Positions 1 to 8,027 of a DNA stretch of 64,000 nucleotides are shown here, in pieces. The position numbers were made by a program, and so were the translations under genes. Below the pieces are notes generated by a model that was not told the DNA's origin, did no database searches, and was given only the letters and a program-made list of their open reading frames with translations. Within the stretch, counting starts at the first letter, position 1. Each line of letters starts with the position of its first letter. The DNA comes from Pseudohongiella sp. GTDB lineage: Bacteria > Pseudomonadota > Gammaproteobacteria > Pseudomonadales > Pseudohongiellaceae. The DNA lies in assembly GCA_030696315.1 (NCBI GenBank), contig JAUYSM010000109.1, forward strand, positions 16,702-80,701, written 5' to 3'.

Positions 1-153
1 GGACAAAGGGGTAGCAGACTGGTGGTCGGGAGAATGCAGCAACAGCGGTTCTTGATTGAACAACTGCTACTGCATTCCCCTGCCTTCCGACCGGACCATT
101 GCTTCCTGCTGGCAGATTTGTATAACGCGTTTGAACCGCTTGTGGTTCGTTAA
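1..153 (+). CDS. possible 3' end of a gene cut by the window edge
   Basis: The first reading frame is open from the first base to a TAA at 151-153, while the other two forward frames stop early. The 50 encoded residues (ending FEPLVVR) include a leucine-rich stretch that could be the C-terminus of a protein starting outside the window. I do not recognise a family. It could equally be chance reading-through in a short stretch, so the call is weak. It would end 18 bases before the next gene on the same strand, and the operator-like repeats of that gene overlap its last codons. Confidence 0.3.
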   Translation, partial: GQRGSRLVVGRMQQQRFLIEQLLLHSPAFRPDHCFLLADLYNAFEPLVVR

Positions 154-177
154 CAGCAGTATAAACCATGTATGGTT
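134..177. promoter_or_regulatory. two AACC-N6-GGTT dyads, candidate operators of the HTH gene
   Basis: AACCGCTTGTGGTT lies at 134-147 and AACCATGTATGGTT at 164-177. Both have four-base arms AACC/GGTT around six bases, and their centres are 30 bp apart, close to three helical turns. The second dyad covers the ATG at 172 of the HTH gene. Such a pair would suit autorepression by the small HTH protein that follows. Binding itself is inferred. Confidence 0.5.
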
Positions 178-516
178 CACTTGCGTTCAAGATTGGCAGC
201 ATTTATCAGGCAGCGGCGCGGCAGCATGCCTCAGCGAACTTTTGCCCGAAAAACCGGATTGGCGCAGTCATCTATCATGCGCATAGAAAATGAAGATCAG
301 AACGTCACGCTGGAAACCTTGGAGATGTTGTGCCAGACCTTCCACATTGATGTCGCGGAGTTGTTCCCTCCAGTTGACAGCATTCGGGTGTATCAACCGC
401 CCGCGCGTAGCGGGGCCGGCATGCCCATGGTCCATGAGCCCGAGTCGTCAGAGAGCAGTTCATCGGCGCCTTTAGCAGGCAAGATCAAACACAAGCCCAA
501 CAAAAAGCTTAAATAA
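172..516 (+). CDS. XRE-family helix-turn-helix transcriptional regulator
   Basis: This 114-residue protein has a Cro/C1-type helix-turn-helix over about residues 5-65 (R-x-R-R-G-S-M-P-Q-R-T-F-A-R-K-T-G-L, then S-S-I-M-R-I-E-N). A Pro/Ser-rich and then strongly basic tail follows (ends KHKPNKKLK) with no recognisable sensor domain. The ATG at 172 has no clear Shine-Dalgarno sequence, but a later start would remove helix 1. A partner toxin is not visible: the next gene is convergent and overlaps its last 8 bases. It probably represses its own promoter through the two dyads over its start. Its targets are unknown. Confidence 0.8.
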   Translation: MVHLRSRLAAFIRQRRGSMPQRTFARKTGLAQSSIMRIENEDQNVTLETLEMLCQTFHIDVAELFPPVDSIRVYQPPARSGAGMPMVHEPESSESSSSAPLAGKIKHKPNKKLK

Positions 517-832
517 AACTCAGTGTTGCCAACGCATTGGTCATGACCAGCAGCAGAAACAACATGGCAATACGCCCTAAGGCTTTGCCAGGGTCTTCGC
601 CCTTAAACCCGCGTTTGATACCCAGCAATAACAAAAACGTCCAGACAAGCAGCAGCGACAGCAGAATCACAAAACGCTGCCACGCCTCGTCGGCCACTGC
701 CGCACTGCCCAGTACAAAAAATACCGCCGACATGCTCAGAAAGAGTGACCAGTAGGTCAATGCCAGACCGTAATGTCCCTGGATCAGACGTTTAAATGGG
801 CTGATGTTGTGTTGTTCAGGTGAATTCATCAT
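509..832 (-). CDS. hypothetical inner-membrane protein, three TM segments
   Basis: This 107-residue protein has a polar N-terminus (residues 1-20) followed by three hydrophobic segments at about 24-46, 55-72 and 86-106. A basic, glycine-containing loop (KRGFKGEDPGK) lies between the second and third. I do not recognise a named family or any catalytic motif. It is convergent with the HTH gene, overlapping it by 8 bp, and divergent from yfbR, with about 150 bp between the two starts. Two consecutive Met codons (832, 829) can serve as start. No function can be assigned. Confidence 0.65.
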   Translation of the reverse strand: MMNSPEQHNISPFKRLIQGHYGLALTYWSLFLSMSAVFFVLGSAAVADEAWQRFVILLSLLLVWTFLLLLGIKRGFKGEDPGKALGRIAMLFLLLVMTNALATLSFI

Positions 833-980
833 CGCGTATGACAGTGCTCGAGGCTGTTTGACTGGTCACGATAGTAACAGCGCCAGCGAAATCATCCAAG
901 CCAGCCAGACCAAGGTTGACTATGCCGGATGGCACATCGAGAATGCCCTCTGGTGTTACTGCCCGGAGCCTTTATCCCTC

Positions 981-1577
981 ATGTCTGATTTTATCCGAAG
1001 TCATTTTTATGCCTATATCAGCAAACTGCGCTGGTTGCAGCGTTGGGGTATGAAGCGCAATGTCATTACTGAAAATGTGATGGAGCACAGCTGGGAAGTT
1101 GCCACCATTGCTCATGTGCTGGCCTTGGTCAAAAACCGCTACTTTGATGGCAAACTGGACGTCAACGCTGTGGTGGTGGCGGCTCTGTATCACGATTGCA
1201 GTGAAGTGATTACGGGCGATATGCCATCGCCCATCAAGTACCACTCGCCGGAAATTACCCGCGCGTACAAAGCCATCGAACAGCAGGCTGGCCACGAATT
1301 GCTCAACTTACTGCCAGCTGATCTGCAGGCAGATTTCCGAAAGGTCTTGATCGAAGAAGAACTGCCTGACGACGTTCACTCGGTGATCAAGGCGGCTGAC
1401 ACCATCTGCGCGTATCTGAAATGCAAGGCCGAAGTTCAGGCAGGCAATACAGAATTCTCGAAGGCTGAAGAAGACGTGCGCCTTCGTCTGGAACGCATCA
1501 ATAGTCCGGAAGTCCGCTATTTTATGCAGACGTTTGCGCCCAGTTACGGTTTGACGCTGGACGAGTTGCTGAAGTGA
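981..1577 (+). CDS. yfbR: 5'-deoxynucleotidase YfbR
   Basis: This 198-residue HD-domain phosphohydrolase is close in length and sequence to E. coli YfbR, a metal-dependent enzyme that removes phosphate from deoxyribonucleoside 5'-monophosphates. The HD metal ligands are visible as H36 (ENVMEHS), H71-D72 (YHDCSE, with E75) and a later Asp in IKAADTICAYLK. The family segment TGDMPSPIKY follows the HD pair. The frame is open further upstream, but homology starts at the ATG at 981 (MSDFIRSHFYAYISKLRW), matching the family N-terminus. The role is nucleotide-pool salvage in the cytoplasm. The family assignment is secure. Confidence 0.93.
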   Translation: MSDFIRSHFYAYISKLRWLQRWGMKRNVITENVMEHSWEVATIAHVLALVKNRYFDGKLDVNAVVVAALYHDCSEVITGDMPSPIKYHSPEITRAYKAIEQQAGHELLNLLPADLQADFRKVLIEEELPDDVHSVIKAADTICAYLKCKAEVQAGNTEFSKAEEDVRLRLERINSPEVRYFMQTFAPSYGLTLDELLK

Positions 1578-1611
1578 AACACATGAATGACGTGAGTCGC
1601 GGGTGTTGTGC

Positions 1612-2862
1612 ATGACGGGCTATTTTTCATTTATAAAACAACATTGGGCCTTGCTCGGGTTCGGGTTCCTGACGGTGTTCTGGGGCAACTTTGGGCAATC
1701 GTTTTTTGTTGCCTGGTTTGGCGCGGATATCCAGCGCTCGCTGGAGCTCAGTGCAGCTGAGTATGGCAGTGCTTATTCACTGGGAACGTTGATGTCGGCC
1801 GTTGTGGTGTTATGGGCCGGCGGTTTGATTGATCGAGTCAGCCTGCGCACGTATACCCTGCTGGTATCAGCTGGCCTGGCATCCGCGATGCTTGTGCTGT
1901 CACAGGCCAATAACCTCTGGATACTGCTGTTGGGTTTTTTCCTGTTGCGCATGTTTGGTCAGGCACTGTTGCCACATACCGGCATAACCAGCATGACGCG
2001 GCACTTTGACAATCAACGTGGCAAAGCGGTCAGTGTGGCAATGTCTGCCGTACCGGGCGGCGAAATCGTATTGCCCGTGTTGGCTGTTGCGCTGATTGCG
2101 GCAGTGGGTTGGCAATCCACATTTTTCTGGCTCGCAGTCGCGGTGCCCGTGCTGCTAGTGCCCTTGTTATTGTGGCTGTTATCACGCACACAGATGTCGG
2201 TCGCTGTATCGCAGACAGACCAGACAACAGCAAGCGCTGATCCATTGCCCACGGATTTTTCAGCCGGTCGCCGGGAAGTGCTGTGTGATTACCGCTACTG
2301 GTTGGCAATGCCAGGTATTATTGCCAACCCTTTTCTGATCACAGGAATTTTTATCCATCAGAACTTTCTGGCGGATGTGAAAGGCTGGAGTCTTAGCTGG
2401 CTGGCGACCTGTTTTGTGGTGTACGGCATTGTGCATTGGATCAGCTCATTGGTGACGGGTGCTCTGGTTGATCGTTATAAAGGTGTGCGTTTGTTATCGG
2501 TGTTTCTGCTGCCACTGCTGCTGTGTATGCTGGTTGCAGCTTTTGTGCAAGGACAATGGGCGGCGCTGTTGATGATGGTTTTGCTGGGCGTGTCGGCTGG
2601 CAGCAGCCCTCCTATTACCGGGGCGCTCTGGCCGGAAATCTACGGGACGCGTAAACTGGGTTCCATCAGAGCCATGAATATGTCAGTGATGGTGCTGTCA
2701 ACTTCAGTAGCACCGGTGTTGTTTGGTTATTTTATTGACAGCGGCGTGACTGCCGCTGGCTTGTACGGTAGCTGCGCCTTATATGTCTTGCTGGCGCTGA
2801 TCCTGATGAATTTTTCGTATCCGTCAAATCCGGCACCCACAGGGCTGAGAGGAGTTGTATGA
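1612..2862 (+). CDS. MFS transporter
   Basis: A major-facilitator carrier of about 416 residues with roughly 12 hydrophobic helices and a central hydrophilic loop (about residues 195-225). Helices 2-3 are joined by GGLIDRVSLRTY, a variant of the MFS loop GxxxDRxGRR, and a similar loop (TGALVDRYKG) recurs in the second half. The ATG at 1612 is chosen, with an in-frame GTG at 1603 as alternative. Its last four bases (ATGA) overlap the start of the PEP carboxylase gene, so the two are probably translationally coupled. That could point to a carboxylate or related metabolite as substrate, but this is inference; the sequence does not fix it. Confidence 0.83.
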   Translation: MTGYFSFIKQHWALLGFGFLTVFWGNFGQSFFVAWFGADIQRSLELSAAEYGSAYSLGTLMSAVVVLWAGGLIDRVSLRTYTLLVSAGLASAMLVLSQANNLWILLLGFFLLRMFGQALLPHTGITSMTRHFDNQRGKAVSVAMSAVPGGEIVLPVLAVALIAAVGWQSTFFWLAVAVPVLLVPLLLWLLSRTQMSVAVSQTDQTTASADPLPTDFSAGRREVLCDYRYWLAMPGIIANPFLITGIFIHQNFLADVKGWSLSWLATCFVVYGIVHWISSLVTGALVDRYKGVRLLSVFLLPLLLCMLVAAFVQGQWAALLMMVLLGVSAGSSPPITGALWPEIYGTRKLGSIRAMNMSVMVLSTSVAPVLFGYFIDSGVTAAGLYGSCALYVLLALILMNFSYPSNPAPTGLRGVV

Positions 2863-5426
2863 CTGATCAGGGCGCACGTTTGTTCGAAGAATTGGTGGAG
2901 CTGAATTTTCAGTTATACAGCAGCCTGTTTCTGACCTTGCCTCTGGATGCCATCGAGCAGACCGGCACGTTGTTACCCTTGTTAAATGAGTCGTGTGCTG
3001 AGGGTCTACAACAGGGGCAATCTCCGGTTGCCATCATCGACGAATTTTTTCAGCAACATCGCGCTCACTTCAGCGAACACGAACGCATACAGTTCATGTT
3101 CAAAATTATTCAATATGTCGAGCGCCAGGTGGTGCTCATTGATGCGCTTGAAGATGCGGCTTACAGCCGTATTCATCAATTGGGCAACAAAAACGCATTG
3201 ATGCGCTTGAGTGATCGTGCAGCCGATGAAGGCTTAGCAGGTGACCTGGCCAATCTGCTGCAAACGTTTGGCGTGCGTGTCGTGCTGACGGCACACCCGA
3301 CACAGTTTTATCCTGGGCAGGTGCTGGCGATCATTTCTGATTTGACTGATGCCATTAGCAACGCGCGTGCCGGGTCGGTACGTGATTTGTTACAGCAACT
3401 CGGCAACACACCGTTTTTCCAGAAAAAGAAACCATCGCCACTGGATGAAGCAGTGTTGCTGACCTGGTATCTGGGTAATATTTTTTATCCGGCTATCGGC
3501 GATCTGGTTGACCCTCTGGCGGCGCGCTTTCCCGAACAAGTCAACGCCAATAAGGAGCTGGTGAGTATCGGGTTCTGGCCGGGCGGGGATCGCGATGGCA
3601 ATCCATTTGTAACCACGGCGACCACCTTGCAGGTTGCCAACAAATTACGTTTCACAATCTTGCAGTGTTATCACCACGATTTGCGCTTGATCAAACGCCG
3701 GCTGACCTTTGCCGGGGTTTACGACATGCTGGACAGGTTGGAAAAGCGCATCCACGACGAATTGGTGGAAAAACCTGAGCGCGCTGAGGTCAGCCTGACC
3801 GAAATCTTTGACACACTTGATCGCGCAGAAGCATTGGTCAAAACACATTTCCAGTCGATGTACATCGAACAATTACAATCGTTCCGACGCAAGGTGACGT
3901 TGTTTGGCATGCACTTCGCCAGCATTGATATCCGTCAGGACAGTCGGGTTATCGCTCGCACTTTGAATGCCGTGCTGGCAGCTAACCCGGGCATTCTGCC
4001 GACAGATTTTGAGCAGTTGTCTGAAACACAACAACTGGATTGTTTGTTTACCTGTTCAGGCACTGCAGAAGGCACGCTGTCCGACGATGCGGTGATCTGC
4101 GACACCCTTGAGTCCATGGGTGTGATCCGGCAGATTCAGGCGGTTAACGGCGAGCGCGGCGCGCATCGCTACATCATCAGTAATTGCCGAGGGCCAGTGG
4201 ACGTTGCGAGAGTTTTTGCGCTATTCCGGCTGTGTGGCTGGGCCGATGCGCCTATCACGGTTGACGTGGTGCCCTTGTTTGAGACAGTCGCCGATTTGCG
4301 CAGTGGTGGTGAGTCCATGGCCAGCCTGTACGCCAATACGTATTACCAAGCGCATCTGGCGCAGCGCCGTCGTCGCCAGACAGTCATGCTGGGTTTTTCA
4401 GATGGCACCAAAGATGGTGGTTACATGATGGCCAACTGGGCGATTTATTCCGCCAAGGAAACCATCACGGCGACCTCGCGCAATGTCGGTGTGGAAGTGA
4501 TCTTTTTTGATGGCCGTGGCGGACCCCCGGCGCGTGGCGGCGGCGACTCCTATCTGTTTTATGCCGCACATGGCAAAAACATCGAGAGCAATCAGATTCA
4601 GATGACCGTGCAAGGGCAGACCATCAGTTCGCACTACGGCATCAAAGCCGCCGCGGCTCACAACCTGGGGCAGCTGATGACGGCAGGGCTGGAGAATAAC
4701 CTGATCGATCGGGCTGACCGTGAGCTGGACGATCTGCAGCGTAATCTGATGCGCGAACTGGCTGAATGCAGTTACCAGAAGTACGAGGCATTCAAACAGC
4801 ATCCCTTATTCCTGCCCTATCTGGAGGAAATGAGCGCATTAAACTACTACGCCATGGCCAATATCGGCAGCCGGCCTTCCAAACGCGGCGCTGGCGCGTT
4901 GCGCTTTGAAGATCTGCGCGCCATCCCGTTTGTTGGAGCATGGAGTCAGCTCAAGCAGAACGTGCCCGGGTTTTACGGACTCGGCACCGCCTTGAAAAAC
5001 GAGGAAGATCTTGGTCGCCTGGATGCCTGCAAAGACTTGTATCAGCGTTCACGATTTTTCCGTGCACTGATTTCCAACAGCATGCAAAGTATGAGTAAAA
5101 CCAATTTTGAGCTCACCCGTTATATGCAAAACGATGCGCGCTTCGGTGCATTCTGGCAGGACATTTATGACGAATATTGCCTGAGTCGTGAGATGGTGTT
5201 GAAAGTGGCCGGCCAAACGCAACTGCTGGATGACAATCCGCGCACGCGCCTGAGTATTCAGCTGCGAGAGCGCGTGGTGCTGCCATTGTTGATGATCCAA
5301 CAGTATGCCTTGATTCGTGTTCGCGAAATGCGCGAGCACAATGATCCCGAGCATTTGGTGCTTTACGAAAAAATGGTTGTGCGCACCATGTTTGGCAATA
5401 TTAACGCAGCCAGGAACTCCGCCTGA
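2859..5426 (+). CDS. ppc: phosphoenolpyruvate carboxylase, divergent type
   Basis: This 855-residue enzyme should add bicarbonate to phosphoenolpyruvate to give oxaloacetate, replenishing the TCA cycle. Visible signatures are the catalytic His at H146 in VLTAHPTQ, GFWPGGDRDGNPFV, the substrate loop FSDGTKDGGYMMANWA, the Arg/Gly loop FDGRGGPPARGGG, IGSRPSKR, and a C-terminal ARNSA in place of the usual RNTG. Several motifs differ from the E. coli type (HGRGGSIGRGG there), and the D-G-R-G-G-P-P-A-R variant recalls PEP carboxylases of Bacteroidetes. The start overlaps the stop of the MFS gene by 4 bp. All residues expected for catalysis appear present, so it should be active. Its allosteric behaviour may differ from the E. 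coli enzyme. Confidence 0.9.
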   Translation: MTDQGARLFEELVELNFQLYSSLFLTLPLDAIEQTGTLLPLLNESCAEGLQQGQSPVAIIDEFFQQHRAHFSEHERIQFMFKIIQYVERQVVLIDALEDAAYSRIHQLGNKNALMRLSDRAADEGLAGDLANLLQTFGVRVVLTAHPTQFYPGQVLAIISDLTDAISNARAGSVRDLLQQLGNTPFFQKKKPSPLDEAVLLTWYLGNIFYPAIGDLVDPLAARFPEQVNANKELVSIGFWPGGDRDGNPFVTTATTLQVANKLRFTILQCYHHDLRLIKRRLTFAGVYDMLDRLEKRIHDELVEKPERAEVSLTEIFDTLDRAEALVKTHFQSMYIEQLQSFRRKVTLFGMHFASIDIRQDSRVIARTLNAVLAANPGILPTDFEQLSETQQLDCLFTCSGTAEGTLSDDAVICDTLESMGVIRQIQAVNGERGAHRYIISNCRGPVDVARVFALFRLCGWADAPITVDVVPLFETVADLRSGGESMASLYANTYYQAHLAQRRRRQTVMLGFSDGTKDGGYMMANWAIYSAKETITATSRNVGVEVIFFDGRGGPPARGGGDSYLFYAAHGKNIESNQIQMTVQGQTISSHYGIKAAAAHNLGQLMTAGLENNLIDRADRELDDLQRNLMRELAECSYQKYEAFKQHPLFLPYLEEMSALNYYAMANIGSRPSKRGAGALRFEDLRAIPFVGAWSQLKQNVPGFYGLGTALKNEEDLGRLDACKDLYQRSRFFRALISNSMQSMSKTNFELTRYMQNDARFGAFWQDIYDEYCLSREMVLKVAGQTQLLDDNPRTRLSIQLRERVVLPLLMIQQYALIRVREMREHNDPEHLVLYEKMVVRTMFGNINAARNSA

Positions 5427-5532
5427 TTTTTTAAAGTGCGCTGGCCAGCTGTTCGCTTTTTGAATTCAGGCGTATGATGCGCCGCCCGAACAGTGGATTC
5501 AGGCCCTTTCAAGACGTTGCACCGGGGGTTAT

Positions 5533-6615
5533 ATGGTCATTGCTTTCCTGATAGCAGGATTGGTGTTGTTGGTGATTGGTGCTGAAATTCTGGTGCGAGG
5601 CGCCTCACGGCTGACGTCCAGCCTGGGCATATCTCCGCTTGTTATTGGTCTGACAATTGTCGCGTTTGGCACCAGTGCCCCTGAAATGGCCGTCAGCATT
5701 GGCGCGTCCTGGTCTGGTCAGGCTGATCTGGCGTTGGGTAACGTGGTCGGCAGCAATATTTTTAATGTCCTGCTGATTCTTGGTTTGTCCGCATTAGTTG
5801 CCCCGCTGGTCGTTTCCCAGCAACTGGTGCGCCTCGACGTCCCACTGATGATCGCGGCGTCAATTGCCGTGCTGCTGATGGGGTTGGACAACAAAATCTC
5901 CCGCCTTGATGGATTGATCCTGTTCGGATCTGTAATTGCCTACACGTTTTTTCTGATCCGGCAAAGCCGCCGCGAGTCCAGCGTCGCGGTGCATGAGCAA
6001 TACGACGCCGAGTACAGCGCAAAATCCGATACCCGAATGCAAATGCTCCGCGATATTGCGTTTATTGTTGTTGGTTTGGTGCTTTTGGTTTTGGGTTCGC
6101 GTTGGCTGGTCGACAGTGCTGTGCAAATAGCCCAGTACCTTGGCATGAGCGAGCTGGTGATTGGCTTGACCATTGTAGCCGCCGGCACCTCCATGCCAGA
6201 GTTGGCGACATCCGTGATTGCCAGCTTGCGTGGAGAGCGTGACATCGCGGTGGGCAACGTGGTCGGCAGCAACCTGTTTAACCTGCTGGCAGTGTTGGGT
6301 TTGTCCAGCGTACTTGCCCCCGATGGGGTTAGCGTTGCAGATGCCGCACTGGTGTTTGATATCCCGGTCATGATTGGTGTGGCGCTGATCTGTTTGCCGA
6401 TCTTTTTCACCGGTTATCTGATATCGCGCTTCAGCGGTGGTCTGTTCCTGTTTTATTACATTGCTTACACCGCGTATTTGCTCATGGCAGCGCAGCAGCA
6501 CGAAAACTTGCATACTTTTGGCCTGGCAATGGTCTGGTTTGTCATCCCCGTAACCGTGGTGATGTTATTGACCATGGCCTGGCGTTACCAGCGCAGCTGT
6601 AGAACTCCTTCCTGA
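5533..6615 (+). CDS. calcium/sodium antiporter, CaCA family (YrbG-like)
   Basis: This 360-residue inner-membrane protein is built from two inverted halves. Each half carries an alpha-repeat: GLTIVAFGTSAPEMAVS with GNVVGSNIFN in the first, and GLTIVAAGTSMPELATS with GNVVGSNLFN in the second. The acidic residues in the two PE motifs are the cation ligands known from the NCX family. About ten hydrophobic helices are visible, with a charged loop near residues 145-170. GGGGG about 6 bases before the ATG can serve as ribosome site. It probably exports Ca2+ in exchange for Na+, which is plausible in a marine cell. There is no obvious link to its neighbours. Confidence 0.9.
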   Translation: MVIAFLIAGLVLLVIGAEILVRGASRLTSSLGISPLVIGLTIVAFGTSAPEMAVSIGASWSGQADLALGNVVGSNIFNVLLILGLSALVAPLVVSQQLVRLDVPLMIAASIAVLLMGLDNKISRLDGLILFGSVIAYTFFLIRQSRRESSVAVHEQYDAEYSAKSDTRMQMLRDIAFIVVGLVLLVLGSRWLVDSAVQIAQYLGMSELVIGLTIVAAGTSMPELATSVIASLRGERDIAVGNVVGSNLFNLLAVLGLSSVLAPDGVSVADAALVFDIPVMIGVALICLPIFFTGYLISRFSGGLFLFYYIAYTAYLLMAAQQHENLHTFGLAMVWFVIPVTVVMLLTMAWRYQRSCRTPS

Positions 6616-6692
6616 TTTGAGCGCCAGTACTATCCATCATTAAAAATGCTATTCGCAGGGAAGCGACCTTTCTAAAATCCCGGCCTTTATTT

Positions 6693-6720
6693 TTGATATT
6701 GTCTGAAAAATTGCTATAAC
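6693..6720 (+). promoter_or_regulatory. sigma70-type promoter upstream of the DUF418 gene
   Basis: TTGATA (6693-6698) and TATAAC (6715-6720) are separated by 16 bases, and TG lies just before the -10 as an extended element. It sits about 65 bases ahead of the GTG start at 6785. A strong ribosome site (AAGGAGAG) precedes that start. Confidence 0.55.
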
Positions 6721-6784
6721 TACAGGAGAGCAATACATAAGAAATTAAAAAGTTCAAAAACACTGTCAAGCAAGGAGAGCAACT

Positions 6785-7996
6785 GTGATAGCACCCGTTG
6801 AACAGCGAATTGACGCATTGGATGCCTTACGTGGTTTTGCTGTGCTGGGCATTCTGGTCATGAACATCCAGACTTTTGCCATGCCCATGGCAGCCTATCT
6901 GAACCCAACGTCCTATGGGTCTCTGGACGGCATTCATGGCTTGGTTTGGGCACTCAGTCATTTGCTGGCCGATCAAAAAATGATGGCGCTGTTTTCCATG
7001 TTGTTTGGGGCTGGCATCGTATTGTTCTGTGAGCGCGCCGCAGCATCTGGCAAATCGGAGGCTGGGTATCACTATCGTCGCAATGTCTGGTTGATGGTTT
7101 TTGGTCTGCTACATGGCTATCTGCTGTGGTCTGGCGACATTCTGTTTGTGTACGCGTTGTGCGCGTTTTTATTGTTTCCCCTTCGCAAACGCTCACCACG
7201 CGCTCTGTTCAAACTCGCTGTTTTTTTCCTGTCTGTTTCATCCATTGTTTATCTGCTGACCGGCGTTGGTGTGCAGGTGATGCCGCCAGAGGCGCTTGAT
7301 GAGCAGTTGATGCCCATGTGGCTGCCGGATCAGGCCACCATGGCCGACGAGATTGCCGCCATGCAAGGCAACTGGCTCACCCAGATGTCTGTGCGCGTGC
7401 CCATGACTCAAGAGATGCAGGGTGTTGCCTTGTTCTTGTGGGCGTTCTGGCGCGCCAGCGGCATGATGTTGCTGGGCATGGCCTTGTACAAAACCGGTAC
7501 GCTCACGGGTGCAGCAGACAATAAAACATACCGACGGCTGCTGTTGCTTGCGTTGTGTGTGGGTCTGCCTTTGATTGTGTATGGCATGGTTTGGAACGAC
7601 CGTAATGAGTGGCAGATTACCTCCATGTTTTGGGGTTCCCAGTTCAATTATTGGGGCAGTGTGCTGGTCAGTCTGGGTTGGATGTCAGCCATTCTTCTGT
7701 TGCTGAAAAAGGGTGCCATGCCCGCGCTGACCGAGCGCCTCGCTGCCGTTGGGCGCATGGCCTTTACCAACTACATCATGCAGACCGTGTTGTGTGGCCT
7801 TGTTTTTTACGGTCACGGGCTTGGATTATTCGGTCAGGTGGAGCGTGCCGGGCAACTGCTGATTGTGCTGGCTATCTGGGCCCTGCAGTTGTGGCTGTCG
7901 CCGATCTGGCTACGTCATTTCCGCTTTGGGCCGCTGGAATGGTTATGGCGCTCACTGACGTATTGGCAGCGACAGCCTCTGCGCATTAATGGTTAA
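6785..7996 (+). CDS. DUF418 family membrane protein
   Basis: A 403-residue polytopic membrane protein with about ten hydrophobic segments. The N-terminus (RIDALDALRGFAVLGILVMNI) is the hallmark of the DUF418/YeiB group and resembles acyltransferase-3 membrane proteins. The conserved C-terminal part (AVGRMAFTNYIMQTVLC, then WLRHFRFGPLEWLWRSLTYW) is typical of DUF418. The start is GTG at 6785 with AAGGAGAG a few bases upstream. The biochemical role of this family is not established, and nothing in the context adds to it. It stands alone, with its own likely promoter, and converges on the thiolase gene. Confidence 0.87.
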   Translation: MIAPVEQRIDALDALRGFAVLGILVMNIQTFAMPMAAYLNPTSYGSLDGIHGLVWALSHLLADQKMMALFSMLFGAGIVLFCERAAASGKSEAGYHYRRNVWLMVFGLLHGYLLWSGDILFVYALCAFLLFPLRKRSPRALFKLAVFFLSVSSIVYLLTGVGVQVMPPEALDEQLMPMWLPDQATMADEIAAMQGNWLTQMSVRVPMTQEMQGVALFLWAFWRASGMMLLGMALYKTGTLTGAADNKTYRRLLLLALCVGLPLIVYGMVWNDRNEWQITSMFWGSQFNYWGSVLVSLGWMSAILLLLKKGAMPALTERLAAVGRMAFTNYIMQTVLCGLVFYGHGLGLFGQVERAGQLLIVLAIWALQLWLSPIWLRHFRFGPLEWLWRSLTYWQRQPLRING

Positions 7997-8027
7997 CAAA
8001 ATTTGAAGGTGGCCGGCGATTGAATGG

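Noticed and set aside
804..980. Upstream extension of the yfbR reading frame from 804
   Set aside because: The frame is open but the extra 59 residues do not resemble the family, and they overlap the divergent gene's start. The ATG at 981 matches YfbR.
4398..4802. 134-codon open frame on the minus strand inside ppc
   Set aside because: It lies antisense to conserved active-site motifs of ppc and has no recognisable domain. It is a codon-bias shadow.
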